64,000 nt of DNA. Source: Thalassospira lucentensis MCCC 1A00383 = DSM 14000 (GTDB lineage: Bacteria > Pseudomonadota > Alphaproteobacteria > Rhodospirillales > Thalassospiraceae). The DNA is taken from assembly GCF_000421265.1 (NCBI RefSeq), contig NZ_ATWN01000001.1, positions 806,001-870,000 on the forward strand. Direction: 5' to 3'. The position numbers were made by a program, and so were the translations under genes. Under the pieces are notes generated by a model. The model had not been told where the DNA came from and did not search any database. It worked only from the letters and a program-made list of their open reading frames with translations. Positions 1-8,848 of the stretch are shown in pieces; within the stretch, counting starts at the first letter, position 1, and every line of letters starts with the position of its first letter.

Positions 1-632
1 CTGCCATAGTCGGCCGGACGTGCCGTTTCGGCAAAGGTGACGATATCTTCGGGGTTGTGGTTAAATTTCCCCATAACCTGTTTTGTCAGATCGGTTTGAC
101 TGGTCAATCCATCATGGGCGAGTAGGGCTGTTTCGATCGCGGCACGGCCAATGCGTGCGCCACTTCCGATATCGGAAACCTCAAATCCCCAGCCCGCGAC
201 CGACAGCTCCCGGTTGCCAACGATTGCCTGACCACAGGTTCCTGTTCCGACAATCAGGATTGCGCCATCTGCACCATCATGGGCCCCAAGGCAGGCCGTA
301 TAGGCGTCGGTGGCAAAACATATGCTGGCGAAAGGATGAGGATAGGCATGGGCAAGTTTACGTTCACGTTCCAGTGGAAGTCCGGCAAGCCCCAAGCCAG
401 CATGAAGATCGCCCAGTCTAGAGTCATCCATGCCTGCTTTTTCAAGCGCAAGGGAGGCGGCCGCGACAATTTCACCAAAGACGTGGTCCATACCAAGTCG
501 GGTATTGGCTCCACCAGAAACGGCTTCTCCAAGTATATCGCCGGACGCATTTGCAATGCGCGCGCGGCAGCGGGTGCCGCCGCCATCAATACCAAGATAA
601 AGCCGTTCATTTCGCATTGTTTGTGTAACCAT
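1..632 (-). CDS. BadF/BadG/BcrA/BcrD-family amino-sugar kinase (GlcNAc/MurNAc kinase-like), 3' end cut by window edge
   Basis: About 210 N-terminal residues are visible and the frame is still open at the window edge. The start is taken at the ATG at 632; an in-frame ATG at 617 is equally possible. The phosphate-binding motif LGIDGGGT lies at residues 13-20, and VGTGTCGQA plus GWGFEVSDIGSG follow in the order usual for ASKHA-fold sugar kinases of the NagK/MurK type. The family phosphorylates N-acetylglucosamine or N-acetylmuramate at position 6 in the cytoplasm. Divergence from a murQ homologue 260 bp away, which is followed by a sugar importer, suggests the kinase supplies MurNAc-6-phosphate (inference). 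The exact sugar cannot be read from the sequence. Confidence 0.82.
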   Translation of the reverse strand, partial: MVTQTMRNERLYLGIDGGGTRCRARIANASGDILGEAVSGGANTRLGMDHVFGEIVAAASLALEKAGMDDSRLGDLHAGLGLAGLPLERERKLAHAYPHPFASICFATDAYTACLGAHDGADGAILIVGTGTCGQAIVGNRELSVAGWGFEVSDIGSGARIGRAAIETALLAHDGLTSQTDLTKQVMGKFNHNPEDIVTFAETARPADYG

Positions 633-653
633 CTTCTAGTTGATGTCCGAACC

Positions 654-685
654 ATACCAGAGTGGTATCTTAAAAATCAATACCA
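654..685. promoter_or_regulatory. Palindromic operator candidate (ATACCA/TGGTAT half-sites), kinase side
   Basis: A perfect inverted repeat, ATACCA-gag-TGGTAT, occupies 654-668, and another ATACCA lies at 680-685. It is just upstream of the kinase start at 632. The same half-site recurs at 851-867 on the murQ side of this divergent region. Spacing and symmetry fit a dimeric repressor such as a GntR or RpiR family member, but no regulator gene is visible in the window. Confidence 0.45.
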
Positions 686-850
686 ATATAACGCCACTGT
701 AGATATGAATGGTCTGCCTTTGGAATCCGTAGATACACGTAGAATATGTAGCGAGAGATTTGAAAATCCTCGTAACAAATTGAATTATATTAAATATATG
801 CCTCTATATAGTGATGTCGCATAAAATATTTACGAAGTGTCTTGCGTCGC

Positions 851-867
851 TGGTATCACAATGGTAT
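851..867. promoter_or_regulatory. Paired TGGTAT half-sites upstream of murQ
   Basis: TGGTAT occurs at 851-856 and again at 862-867, an 11-bp repeat that places both copies on one helix face. It is about 25-40 bp before the murQ start. It matches the half-site of the palindrome at 654-668, so both divergent units may answer to one regulator (inference). Confidence 0.4.
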
Positions 868-892
868 TTAATTTGGAGAGGGAGACGGAAAA

Positions 893-1780
893 ATGGCATC
901 ACGCACCGAAGAATTTGATTTGCGATTTGCCGGGTTGGATCAATGGTCCGACGCCGATTTCCTTATGGCCTTGTGGGAGGGCCAGATTCGTGCTGTAGCC
1001 TCGGTTGGTCCAGTCCTTACGGATTTGGCGACAGCCGCAAACGGGATAGCGCGTCGCCTGGGGGGCGGCGGGCGTCTCGTTTATGTCGGGGCAGGCACAT
1101 CTGGTACTGTTGCATGGCAGGACGCCAAGGAGCTTGGCGGAACATTTGGCTGGCCCGAAGAGCATACCATTGTGATGCTGGCAGGTGGGTTGCAAAGCGC
1201 GCCGAATGAATTTAACGGTGCGGAAGACGACGTCGATCTTGCCGCGCGCGAAATCCATCAACATGAAATCGGCGAAAACGATGCCGTGATCGCCATCGCA
1301 GCCAGTGGATCGACGCCCTATACCGTGCGTGCGATTGAACTGGCGCGCCAACGCGGCGCCTTCACCGTTGCCATTTGCAATAATCCGGATGGCAAATTGA
1401 TCGACATCGCCGACAGTGGCATTTTCCTTGATAGCGCGCCTGAAGTTGTTGCCGGTTCAACCCGCATGGGGGCAGGGACAGCACAAAAGGCCGCGCTTAA
1501 TATCCTTTCGACCCTTGTGATGAACAAGCTTGGTCGATTGTTTGATAACCTGATGGTTGGCATGCGCGCAGAAAACATCAAACTGCACGAACGCGCCATC
1601 CGCATTGTTGCGCACATCGCATCTTGTGATGGTGCGCGCGCCAAAGACGCGCTGACACAATCAGATTTTGATATTCGCACCGCCGTTCTGGTGGCCAAGG
1701 GCCATAGTATCGTGCGGGCAAAAGAAATTCTTGGACTGTCTAATGGAAATCTCCGGGCAGCACTTGAGTATCGGGACTAA
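893..1780 (+). CDS. murQ: N-acetylmuramic acid 6-phosphate etherase (MurQ)
   Basis: This 295-residue SIS-fold protein has the family length. MurQ cleaves the lactyl ether of MurNAc-6-phosphate to give GlcNAc-6-phosphate and D-lactate in the cytoplasm. GAGTSG (66-71), the DAKE segment with Glu80, GAEDD with Glu111, and GSTRMGAGTAQK (188-199) are visible. Glu80 and Glu111 sit at a constant offset of three from the catalytic Glu83/Glu114 of the E. coli enzyme, so both catalytic residues appear kept. The surrounding residues differ from the enteric consensus (for example AWQDAKE). A purine-rich ribosome site precedes the ATG. The gene leads an operon with an ABC sugar importer, not with a PTS permease. 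Confidence 0.85.
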   Translation: MASRTEEFDLRFAGLDQWSDADFLMALWEGQIRAVASVGPVLTDLATAANGIARRLGGGGRLVYVGAGTSGTVAWQDAKELGGTFGWPEEHTIVMLAGGLQSAPNEFNGAEDDVDLAAREIHQHEIGENDAVIAIAASGSTPYTVRAIELARQRGAFTVAICNNPDGKLIDIADSGIFLDSAPEVVAGSTRMGAGTAQKAALNILSTLVMNKLGRLFDNLMVGMRAENIKLHERAIRIVAHIASCDGARAKDALTQSDFDIRTAVLVAKGHSIVRAKEILGLSNGNLRAALEYRD

Positions 1781-1826
1781 CATCTTTTGGGTGCTGGTCC
1801 GCCGACATTGATCAGAGGAGGCATAA

Positions 1827-3089
1827 ATGTCGAATAAAGTCTTAGCAAAAGGCCTGGCCGGGGCCCTGGCGGCAAGTGTCGCCCTGGTTCCGATGATGGC
1901 ATCGGCTGGCGAGCTTGTTATTGAAAGCTGGCGTAACGATGATATTGATATCTGGAACGACAAGATCATTCCGGCATTCAATGAGCAACACCCGGACATT
2001 AAAGTGTCCTTCACACCGACCCCGCCGACTGAATACAACGCTTCGGTCAATGCCAAATTGGCCGGTGGTACTGCGGGTGATCTGATTACCTGCCGTCCGT
2101 TTGATGCGTCGCTTGAGCTATACAAGCAGGGTAACCTTACTGCTCTTGACGATCTTAAGGGCATGGACAACTTCTCTGACGTTGCCAAATCGGCATGGCA
2201 GACGGATGACGGATCCGCGACCTTCTGCTTGCCGATGGCATCGGTTATTCATGGCTTTATCTATAACAAAGAAGCCTTTGAAGAAGTTGGCGTTGAAGTT
2301 CCGCAAACCAGCGAAGAATTCTATGCGGCCCTTGATAAAATCAAGGAAGAGGGCAGCTACATTCCAATGGCAATGGGAACGGCCGACCAGTGGGAATCTG
2401 CAACCATGGGCTTCCAAAACATTGGTCCGAACCACTGGAAAGGTGAAGCGGGTCGTAAAGCCCTGATCGACGGCAGCGCGAAATTCACCGACAAGCCATA
2501 TGTCGATACCTTTACCGAGCTTGCGACCTGGAAGAACTATCTGCCGGATGGCTATGAAGCCATTTCATATCCGGATGCGCAGAACCTCTTCACGCTGGGT
2601 CGTGCGGCTGTTTATCCGGCAGGTTCGTGGGATATCTCGCTGTTTAACAATCAGGCTGATTTCGCATTCGGCGCATTCCCGCCGCCTGCACCGGCTGGTT
2701 CTGATACCTGCTACATCAGTGACCATACCGATATTGCGCTTGGCCTGAATGCCAAGTCCGACAATGCGGCTGAGGCTAAAATCTTCCTCGAGTGGATGAC
2801 TGGTTCGGAATTTGCCGAACTCTATTCCAACGCGCTTCCGGGCTTCTTCTCGTTGTCGAAGCACAACGTTGAAATCACCGACCCGGTTGCAAACGAGTTT
2901 GTGAGCTGGCGTCAGGAATGCGAGTCAACCATTCGTAACTCGTATCAGATCCTGTCGCGTGGCGCGCCGAACCTTGAAAACGAACTGTGGAACCTGTCTG
3001 CTCAGGTTATCAACGGTACGATTTCTCCGACCGATGCCGGTGCCGGTGCCGAAGCTGGTCTGGCGAAGTGGTACGCTCCGCACCAGTAA
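1827..3089 (+). CDS. ABC sugar transporter, periplasmic binding protein
   Basis: 420 residues with an N-terminal signal peptide (hydrophobic stretch about residues 8-25, cleavage near ASAG) and the layout of family 1 solute-binding proteins (UgpB/MsmE/MalE type). It follows murQ by 46 bp and has a strong AGAGGAGG ribosome site. It would bind an amino sugar or muropeptide-derived sugar in the periplasm and deliver it to the two permeases downstream. The substrate is inferred from the neighbouring murQ and kinase; sequence alone does not separate MurNAc, GlcNAc or a chito-oligosaccharide. Confidence 0.82.
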   Translation: MSNKVLAKGLAGALAASVALVPMMASAGELVIESWRNDDIDIWNDKIIPAFNEQHPDIKVSFTPTPPTEYNASVNAKLAGGTAGDLITCRPFDASLELYKQGNLTALDDLKGMDNFSDVAKSAWQTDDGSATFCLPMASVIHGFIYNKEAFEEVGVEVPQTSEEFYAALDKIKEEGSYIPMAMGTADQWESATMGFQNIGPNHWKGEAGRKALIDGSAKFTDKPYVDTFTELATWKNYLPDGYEAISYPDAQNLFTLGRAAVYPAGSWDISLFNNQADFAFGAFPPPAPAGSDTCYISDHTDIALGLNAKSDNAAEAKIFLEWMTGSEFAELYSNALPGFFSLSKHNVEITDPVANEFVSWRQECESTIRNSYQILSRGAPNLENELWNLSAQVINGTISPTDAGAGAEAGLAKWYAPHQ

Positions 3090-3099
3090 GACTGTGATG

Positions 3100-3130
3100 G
3101 GATGGCGGAAACGTCTGGTTTCTGCCATCC
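3100..3130 (+). terminator. Intercistronic hairpin after the sugar-binding protein gene
   Basis: A 13-bp stem (3100-3112 with 3118-3130, one G-T wobble, 5-nt loop) begins 11 bp after the binding-protein stop and is followed by TTCTTTG. It lies inside the operon, so it is better read as an attenuator or 3'-end stabiliser than a full terminator. Confidence 0.7.
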
Positions 3131-3266
3131 TTCTTTGATTGCCCGTCAGACGCATCGGTCTTGTGATCTGCGTCATTCCGACCGCCGGGCATAAATGAGC
3201 GGTCACTAAGTTCCGAAGGCAACAGTCAGCCTTCAACCTTTTAATCTTGGAAATACAGGACAGGGT

Positions 3267-4205
3267 ATGGCGCATTCCGGCCCCATGACCGATTGGCGCA
3301 AGGCAAGATTGCCTGTGATTGCCTTTCTGGCTCCGGCAACGATCATCTACACATTGTTCATGATCTATCCGCTGGTCGATTCCATCCGCCTTAGCTTCTA
3401 TGCGACGCCAAGTGGCGGCGAGGCGGCTTTTGTTGGCCTGGACAATTATCGCACCGTTTTGGCTGACCCGGACTGGGCGGCGACCTTTTGGAACAGTTTC
3501 TGGAACAATATGAAGTTCTTTGCTGTTCACATGTTGATCCAAAACCCGATCGGGATTGCGCTTGCGGGTATTTTAAGTTTGCCGCGCCTGCGTTTTCGCA
3601 ACAGCTATCGGACGATGATGATCATGCCAACAATGTTGTCCGTGGTGATTGTCGGTTTTATCTGGCAGTTGATCCTAAGCCCCGTTTGGGGTGTGGGTGC
3701 GGACCTGCTTGATATCATCGGGTTGAAATCGCTGTTTGGCCCATGGCTTGGCAAAGAAGGAAGTGCGCTGATTACCCTGTCATTCATTTCAGTCTGGCAG
3801 TGGGTCGGTATTCCCTTGATGCTGATTTATGCCGCCTTGCTTGCCATTCCCGATGATTTGGTTGATGCCGCCGTTGTCGATGGCGCGACCCATTTTGAAG
3901 TGTTCTGGCACATCAAGTTGCCGCTTGTTTTCCCAACGGTTGCCATGGTTTCGATCCTGACATTTGTTGGTAATTTCAATGCTTTCGACCTGATTTATGC
4001 CGTAAAAGGTGCGTTGGCGGGGCCAAACTTTGCAACCGATATCATGGGGACGTTGTTCTATCGCACGTTCTTTGGTTATCAGTTGCAGCTGGGTAATCCG
4101 CATCTTGGGGCAACAGTTGCATCACTGATGTTCCTGATCATTCTGGCGGGTGTTTTGTTCTATTTGTTCGCCGTACAGCGCCGTCTTTCGCGCTATCAGT
4201 TGTAA
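3267..4205 (+). CDS. ABC sugar transporter permease (MalF/UgpA type)
   Basis: 312-residue inner-membrane protein with about six hydrophobic segments. The cytoplasmic EAA loop is recognisable as VDAAVVDGAT followed by a KLPLVFP segment in the last third, where the ATPase docks. It is preceded by a 177-bp gap holding a hairpin and by an AGGACAGGG ribosome site. It pairs with the next gene to form the translocation pore of the importer. Confidence 0.85.
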   Translation: MAHSGPMTDWRKARLPVIAFLAPATIIYTLFMIYPLVDSIRLSFYATPSGGEAAFVGLDNYRTVLADPDWAATFWNSFWNNMKFFAVHMLIQNPIGIALAGILSLPRLRFRNSYRTMMIMPTMLSVVIVGFIWQLILSPVWGVGADLLDIIGLKSLFGPWLGKEGSALITLSFISVWQWVGIPLMLIYAALLAIPDDLVDAAVVDGATHFEVFWHIKLPLVFPTVAMVSILTFVGNFNAFDLIYAVKGALAGPNFATDIMGTLFYRTFFGYQLQLGNPHLGATVASLMFLIILAGVLFYLFAVQRRLSRYQL

Positions 4206-4217
4206 TCGGGGGCGATC

Positions 4218-5066
4218 ATGAGTTTCAAAAACATACGCAGAGAAGACGCAAGCCGCGCTGTCATCGTGCATGGTATTCTACTGACCTATACGCTGGTCGC
4301 GCTGTATCCGATTTTCCTGGTGGTGATTAACGCTTTCAAAACGCGAAAAGCCATTTTCCGCGACCCGATGGGATTTCCGAATGCGGAAACCTTCAGCCTT
4401 GAGGGCTTTACCAAGGTGTTGGCAAAGTCGAATTTCGAGGTGTTTTTCTACAACAGCTTCACCGTCACGGTTATCACCATCGCGATTGTCCTGTTGCTTG
4501 CTGCGATGGCAGCCTGGGCGTTGTCGGAATACAAATTCCCCGGCAATACGGTGCTTGCACTGTACCTTGCCATCGGGATCATGGTGCCCATCCGCCTTGG
4601 CTCGGTATCGATCCTTAATCTGATCGTTGATTTGGGTTTGATAAATACGCTGACAGCGCTTGTGCTGGTGTATGTCGCCCAAGGATTACCCTTGGCGATC
4701 TTTATCCTGACCGAGTTCATGCATCAAATTCCAAAGGATTTGAAAGAAGCCGCGCGCTGTGACGGGGTCGGGGAATTTAAGATCTTCTTCGCAGTTATCC
4801 TGCCGCTGATCCGTCCGGCTGTGGCGACGGTGGCTGTGTTTACGATGATCCCGATCTGGAATGATCTTTGGTTCCCGCTGATCTTAGCACCGGGTGATGG
4901 CAAACAGACCATTACGCTGGGTGTGCAGCAATTCATCGGGCAGTACGTGACGGACTGGAACGCAGTTCTGGCGTCATTGAGCCTCGCGATCATCCCGATC
5001 CTGATCCTTTATCTGATTTTCTCCCGACAACTCATTCGCGGCCTTACGTCTGGCGCGGTGAAATAA
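4218..5066 (+). CDS. ABC sugar transporter permease (MalG/UgpE type)
   Basis: 282 residues, six predicted membrane segments, and an EAA loop reading LKEAARCDGVG about 90 residues from the C-terminus. It starts 12 bp after the previous permease stop, so the two are probably translated together. It is the second half of the pore; the C-terminal tail LIRGLTSGAVK is typical of MalG-like subunits. Confidence 0.86.
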   Translation: MSFKNIRREDASRAVIVHGILLTYTLVALYPIFLVVINAFKTRKAIFRDPMGFPNAETFSLEGFTKVLAKSNFEVFFYNSFTVTVITIAIVLLLAAMAAWALSEYKFPGNTVLALYLAIGIMVPIRLGSVSILNLIVDLGLINTLTALVLVYVAQGLPLAIFILTEFMHQIPKDLKEAARCDGVGEFKIFFAVILPLIRPAVATVAVFTMIPIWNDLWFPLILAPGDGKQTITLGVQQFIGQYVTDWNAVLASLSLAIIPILILYLIFSRQLIRGLTSGAVK

Positions 5067-5093
5067 GTGTTGGCTGACAGGAGCTTTGAATAA

Positions 5094-6212
5094 ATGGCTG
5101 ACTTGAAACTTGACCAGATCCACAAAAGCTATGGCGCTGTTGATGTGCTTCACGGCATTGATCTGGATGTAAAAGATGGTGAGTTCGTTGTCTTTGTCGG
5201 GCCGTCAGGCTGCGGTAAATCAACCTTGCTGCGCATTATTGCCGGGCTTGAGGATATCACCAGTGGCGATCTTATGATCGACGGTGATCTGGTAAATACC
5301 AAAAGCCCGCGGGATCGTGGCATTGCCATGGTATTCCAGTCCTATGCGCTGTATCCGCATATGACGGTCTATAAAAACATGGCCTTTGGCCTGAAACTCG
5401 ACAAACAGGACAAGGCGGCAATTGATGCGCGGGTGCGTGAAGCCGCCCGTATCCTGCAACTTGATCAGTTGCTTGACCGTCGTCCGTCGGAACTCTCGGG
5501 CGGGCAGCGTCAGCGCGTTGCCATTGGCCGCGCCATTGTGCGCCAGCCAAAGGTGTTCCTGTTTGATGAGCCGCTTTCAAACCTTGATGCAGCCCTGCGT
5601 GTTCAGACACGACTTGAAATCGCCAAGCTGCACCAGGAACTGAAATCAACCATTGTTTATGTCACCCACGATCAGGTCGAAGCCATGACCCTGGCTGACA
5701 AGATCGTTGTGATGAATGGTGGTAACGTCGAGCAAGTTGGCTCCCCGATGCAGCTTTATCATCATCCTCAGACCCGCTTTGTGGCGGGCTTTATCGGGTC
5801 ACCCGCGATGAACTTTACCAAGGTTTCCATCGATAAGGTTGAGCCCGGCAAGGTAACAGTTTCAATCCCGGGCGGCACCCCATCCGTTCTGCCGTTTGAT
5901 GTTGACCAGAATGAGCTTGGTAATCAGGTCGAGCTTGGCATTCGTCCCGAACATCTTTCTCTTGGCGATGGAGGTGAACTGACAGTCCATGGCGAGGTTG
6001 ATGTTGTCGAAAAGCTGGGCGATTCGACCTATCTTTATCTGAAACTTGCCAATGGCGATCGTGTCACGGTGCGCGCACCGGGCCACAGCCGCGTCAAGAT
6101 CGGTGAAACCGTCACAGCATCCGTATCCGCAGGGGCCGCACATCTGTTTAGTGGTGGCGGCAAGGCCTTTGCCAAGGTCGATTGCCCGGCGGAGTATAGC
6201 GCGGACGAATAA
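5094..6212 (+). CDS. ABC sugar transporter ATPase (MsmK/UgpC type)
   Basis: 372 residues. Walker A is GPSGCGKST at 36-44, the signature LSGGQRQR follows near 135, then Walker B with [10 protein letters not shown] and the switch histidine in [16 protein letters not shown]-terminal TOBE domain (about 240-360) marks the MalK/UgpC subclass that energises carbohydrate importers. It closes the murQ operon 27 bp after the second permease. A second protein of the same class is encoded at 14214-15284 and may be partly interchangeable (known for the family, not shown here). Confidence 0.88.
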   Translation: MADLKLDQIHKSYGAVDVLHGIDLDVKDGEFVVFVGPSGCGKSTLLRIIAGLEDITSGDLMIDGDLVNTKSPRDRGIAMVFQSYALYPHMTVYKNMAFGLKLDKQDKAAIDARVREAARILQLDQLLDRRPSELSGGQRQRVAIGRAIVRQPKVFLFDEPLSNLDAALRVQTRLEIAKLHQELKSTIVYVTHDQVEAMTLADKIVVMNGGNVEQVGSPMQLYHHPQTRFVAGFIGSPAMNFTKVSIDKVEPGKVTVSIPGGTPSVLPFDVDQNELGNQVELGIRPEHLSLGDGGELTVHGEVDVVEKLGDSTYLYLKLANGDRVTVRAPGHSRVKIGETVTASVSAGAAHLFSGGGKAFAKVDCPAEYSADE

Positions 6213-6240
6213 CCGACCGCGTTCGGATGGTAAGAGCAAG

Positions 6241-6270
6241 AAGGGGTGTCGCATGCGGCACCCCTTTGCT
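6241..6270 (+). terminator. Rho-independent terminator of the murQ/sugar importer operon
   Basis: AAGGGGTG pairs with CACCCCTT across a 10-nt loop (6241-6264), followed by TGCTTTT. It lies 28 bp after the ATPase stop. Confidence 0.8.
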
Positions 6271-6522
6271 TTTGGAAGGGCCTTAGAGTGCTCGAAATGT
6301 TGCGTTGCGGCGGAAAAACTGTTGCAGAACTTTAACTTGCCCTTGATGGACGCATGGCGCAAAAATGAATTCGAGGTGTTCAAAGGAAAGAAAAAAGTTC
6401 ATTTTTCCTTTCGTATCAACAAATGAGTTTGCGATAATGCCCCCGCCTGGATGTCGCCAAGCCTAAAAAGGGTGTGCTCCGGGTTCAGGGAAATGCCATC
6501 ACGTTCATTTAGAGGGTTCAAA
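6271..6522 (+). promoter_or_regulatory. Leader of the polyamine-type importer operon
   Basis: About 250 bp without a gene. AAAGGAAA (6382-6389) pairs perfectly with TTTCCTTT (6404-6411) in an A/T-rich stretch. I see no clear sigma-70 promoter and no recognisable riboswitch. An upstream extension of the next reading frame exists (from 6451) but has no ribosome site. Confidence 0.3.
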
Positions 6523-7614
6523 ATGTCTAAAAAACACGGCGCATTGCGTGGTTCCTTGCTCGGCCTTACGGCAATTGCAGGAATGGTTTCTCTTGTTTCG
6601 GCTGCACAGGCTGATGAACTTCGTCTTCTGACCTGGGGTGGCTATGCCCCCGATGAGGTCATCGAGGCATTTGAAAAAGAAACTGGCATCGATGTTGAAG
6701 TGACGTTGTCAAACAACGAAGACATGATTTCCAAACTTCGCGCCACGGGTGGCGGGGGCTTTGACCTTGCGCAGCCATCGCAGGACCGTATTACTGGCGC
6801 GCAGCTTGAATACGGCATCTATAAGCCAATGGACCTGTCGAAAGTCGACAGTGCAAAATTCATCCCGTCCATGCTTGCTGCGACCAAGGCCAACACAACG
6901 GTTGATGGGGAAGTCTACGGCGTGCCACACGTTTGGGGCACCAGCGGTTTGATTGTCGATAAAACCAAGGCTGCAAACGTTGCCGATTACACCGATCTTT
7001 GTGCGGATGATCTTGCGGGCAAAGTTTCCTATCGCCTGAAGCGTCCAACCTTAATCGGGTTCGCCTACGCGATGGGTCTTGATCCGTTTGCGGCCTATGG
7101 CGACGAAGCAAAGTATCAGGAAATCCTCGATGCGGTTGAAGCCAAACTGATCGATTGCAAATCAAACGTCAAAACCTATTGGGAAGGTGGCGATGCGCTG
7201 CTGAACCTTGTGCGTTCTGGTGAAGTTGTTGCCGCCATGGCCTGGGATACCGGCGGGTGGAAATTGAACAACGACAATGCCGATATCACCTTTGTTGCCC
7301 CGAAATCGGGTGCCCTTGGCTGGATCGATACCTTTGTTCTGCCGAGCAAAACCAAGAACGAAGATGCCGCTTATAAGTGGATCAACTTTGTGATGCAGCC
7401 TGAAATTGCCGCGATGATTACGGCGAATGCCGGTAACTTCACCGCGTCCAAGGGTGCAGACGAGTTTGCTGACGACAAGCTCAAAGCTCAGTTCCAGGGC
7501 AGCTTCCCGGCAAAAGACCTTGATAACATCAAGTGGTACCCGACCGTTCCGGCGGGTCTGGAAGTGCTTGAAGGCAAGACGCTTGATCGTGTGAAAGCCG
7601 CACAGTCGAACTAA
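6523..7614 (+). CDS. Polyamine-type ABC transporter, periplasmic binding protein (PotD/PotF family)
   Basis: 363 residues with a clear signal peptide ending near AAQA-DELRLLTWGGY. The mature N-terminus with LRLLTWGGYAPDEVIEAFEKETG is the PotD-family pattern. The ATG at 6523 is chosen because AGAGGG sits just upstream and the signal peptide starts there; the frame is open to 6451. It heads a binding protein-ATPase-two permease operon of the spermidine/putrescine class. Spermidine, putrescine or another cationic solute is possible; the sequence does not decide. Confidence 0.83.
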   Translation: MSKKHGALRGSLLGLTAIAGMVSLVSAAQADELRLLTWGGYAPDEVIEAFEKETGIDVEVTLSNNEDMISKLRATGGGGFDLAQPSQDRITGAQLEYGIYKPMDLSKVDSAKFIPSMLAATKANTTVDGEVYGVPHVWGTSGLIVDKTKAANVADYTDLCADDLAGKVSYRLKRPTLIGFAYAMGLDPFAAYGDEAKYQEILDAVEAKLIDCKSNVKTYWEGGDALLNLVRSGEVVAAMAWDTGGWKLNNDNADITFVAPKSGALGWIDTFVLPSKTKNEDAAYKWINFVMQPEIAAMITANAGNFTASKGADEFADDKLKAQFQGSFPAKDLDNIKWYPTVPAGLEVLEGKTLDRVKAAQSN

Positions 7615-7639
7615 AACCCGACACGACGCCAATGTTCTG

Positions 7640-7667
7640 GTCCCCGGCATGGGTTTATGCCGGGGAC
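7640..7667 (+). terminator. Intercistronic hairpin after potD-like gene
   Basis: GTCCCCGGCAT and ATGCCGGGGAC form a perfect 11-bp stem with a 6-nt loop, 26 bp after the binding-protein stop, followed by CTGCTTTTTAC. The rest of the operon starts 72 bp further on, so it probably attenuates transcription into the ATPase and permease genes. Confidence 0.78.
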
Positions 7668-7738
7668 ATTCTGCTTTTTACGATGGCAATTGCCGTCATG
7701 GTTATTTCATTAAAAAATATAACGAGAACAGGGCTCCC

Positions 7739-8848
7739 ATGGCTGATCAGTTTGACCTTGAATGCCGCAATGTGGTCAAAAAATTTGACGACTTTACTGC
7801 TGTGGATGACATCTCGCTTGCCATTCCCAAGGGGTCGTTCTTTTCCATTCTTGGACCAAGTGGCTGTGGGAAAACCACGTTGCTTCGAATGCTTGCCGGT
7901 TTTCAGGCACCGACATCGGGCGATATTCTGATTAAGGGATCATCGGTTTTGGGCGTTCCGCCAAATCGTCGCCCGGTAAATATGGTTTTCCAGCATCTGG
8001 CTCTGTTTCCTATGATGAATGTCGCGGAGAACGTGGCATACGGTTTAAAGCGTCGCGGCGTAAACAAGGCCACCATCGCCCAAAAGGTCAATGAAACACT
8101 GGCACGCGTGGGGTTGCCCGATTCCGGTCCAAAACAGATCAGCCAGCTTTCAGGTGGACAGAAACAGCGCATTGCGATTGCGCGTTGTCTTGTGCTTGAT
8201 CCTGCGGTGCTGTTGCTTGATGAGCCGCTTGGCGCGCTTGACTTAAAGCTGCGTGAACATATGAAGGTTGAACTCAAGCAGCTACAGCACGAAATCGGTA
8301 CCACCTTTGTCTACATCACCCATGATCAGTCCGAAGCACTTGTGATGTCTGATCAGGTTGCCGTGATGAATGCTGGCCGGTTTGAGCAGGTCGGTGCGCC
8401 ACAAGACCTTTATTACAAACCGCAAACGGCGTTCGTTGCCGGATTTGTCGGCGAAAGCAACCGATGGCACGGTGTTGTCGGTGGCGGGAATGACCATCAA
8501 GTCGAAATCAATCTGGCGGCTGGAGGCAAGGTTGTCGCCAAGCGCGATGCGAATGCGGCCCTGAAAGACGGGCAGGCGGTTGAGGTGTTTGTCCGCCCCG
8601 AGGCCATCGCCATTGACGGCGAAGGGGCGGTTGATAATACCCTGTCGGCCAAGGTTGAAAATGTGCTGTTTAATGGTGCGGCCAGCAGTCTTCAGGTACG
8701 CGAAGCCACCACAGGTCACGAGATGACCGTCGCATTGCCGCAAACCGGGACGTTCGCGTCTGTCAAGGCTGGCGATAACATCAATCTGTCATGGAGCTTT
8801 GAGCAGACCAGATGCTTTGCCGCGTCAGATGTCGGAGCAACGGCATGA
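7739..8848 (+). CDS. Polyamine-type ABC transporter ATPase (PotA family)
   Basis: 369 residues from the ATG at 7739 (MADQFDLECRN); the frame continues upstream without a sensible ribosome site. Walker A GPSGCGKTT at 39-47, Q-loop MVFQHLALFP, signature LSGGQKQR, Walker B LLLDEPLGALD and the H-loop ITHDQSEAL are present, with a TOBE domain in the last 100 residues. It powers the importer with the adjacent PotB/PotC-like permeases. The gene ends in ATGA, overlapping the next start. Confidence 0.87.
   Translation: MADQFDLECRNVVKKFDDFTAVDDISLAIPKGSFFSILGPSGCGKTTLLRMLAGFQAPTSGDILIKGSSVLGVPPNRRPVNMVFQHLALFPMMNVAENVAYGLKRRGVNKATIAQKVNETLARVGLPDSGPKQISQLSGGQKQRIAIARCLVLDPAVLLLDEPLGALDLKLREHMKVELKQLQHEIGTTFVYITHDQSEALVMSDQVAVMNAGRFEQVGAPQDLYYKPQTAFVAGFVGESNRWHGVVGGGNDHQVEINLAAGGKVVAKRDANAALKDGQAVEVFVRPEAIAIDGEGAVDNTLSAKVENVLFNGAASSLQVREATTGHEMTVALPQTGTFASVKAGDNINLSWSFEQTRCFAASDVGATA

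Noticed and set aside
254-824. Open frames on both strands over the start of the window
   Set aside because: They are out of frame with the kinase, whose LGIDGGGT and GTGT motifs fix the true frame; the plus-strand frame also runs across the divergent promoter.
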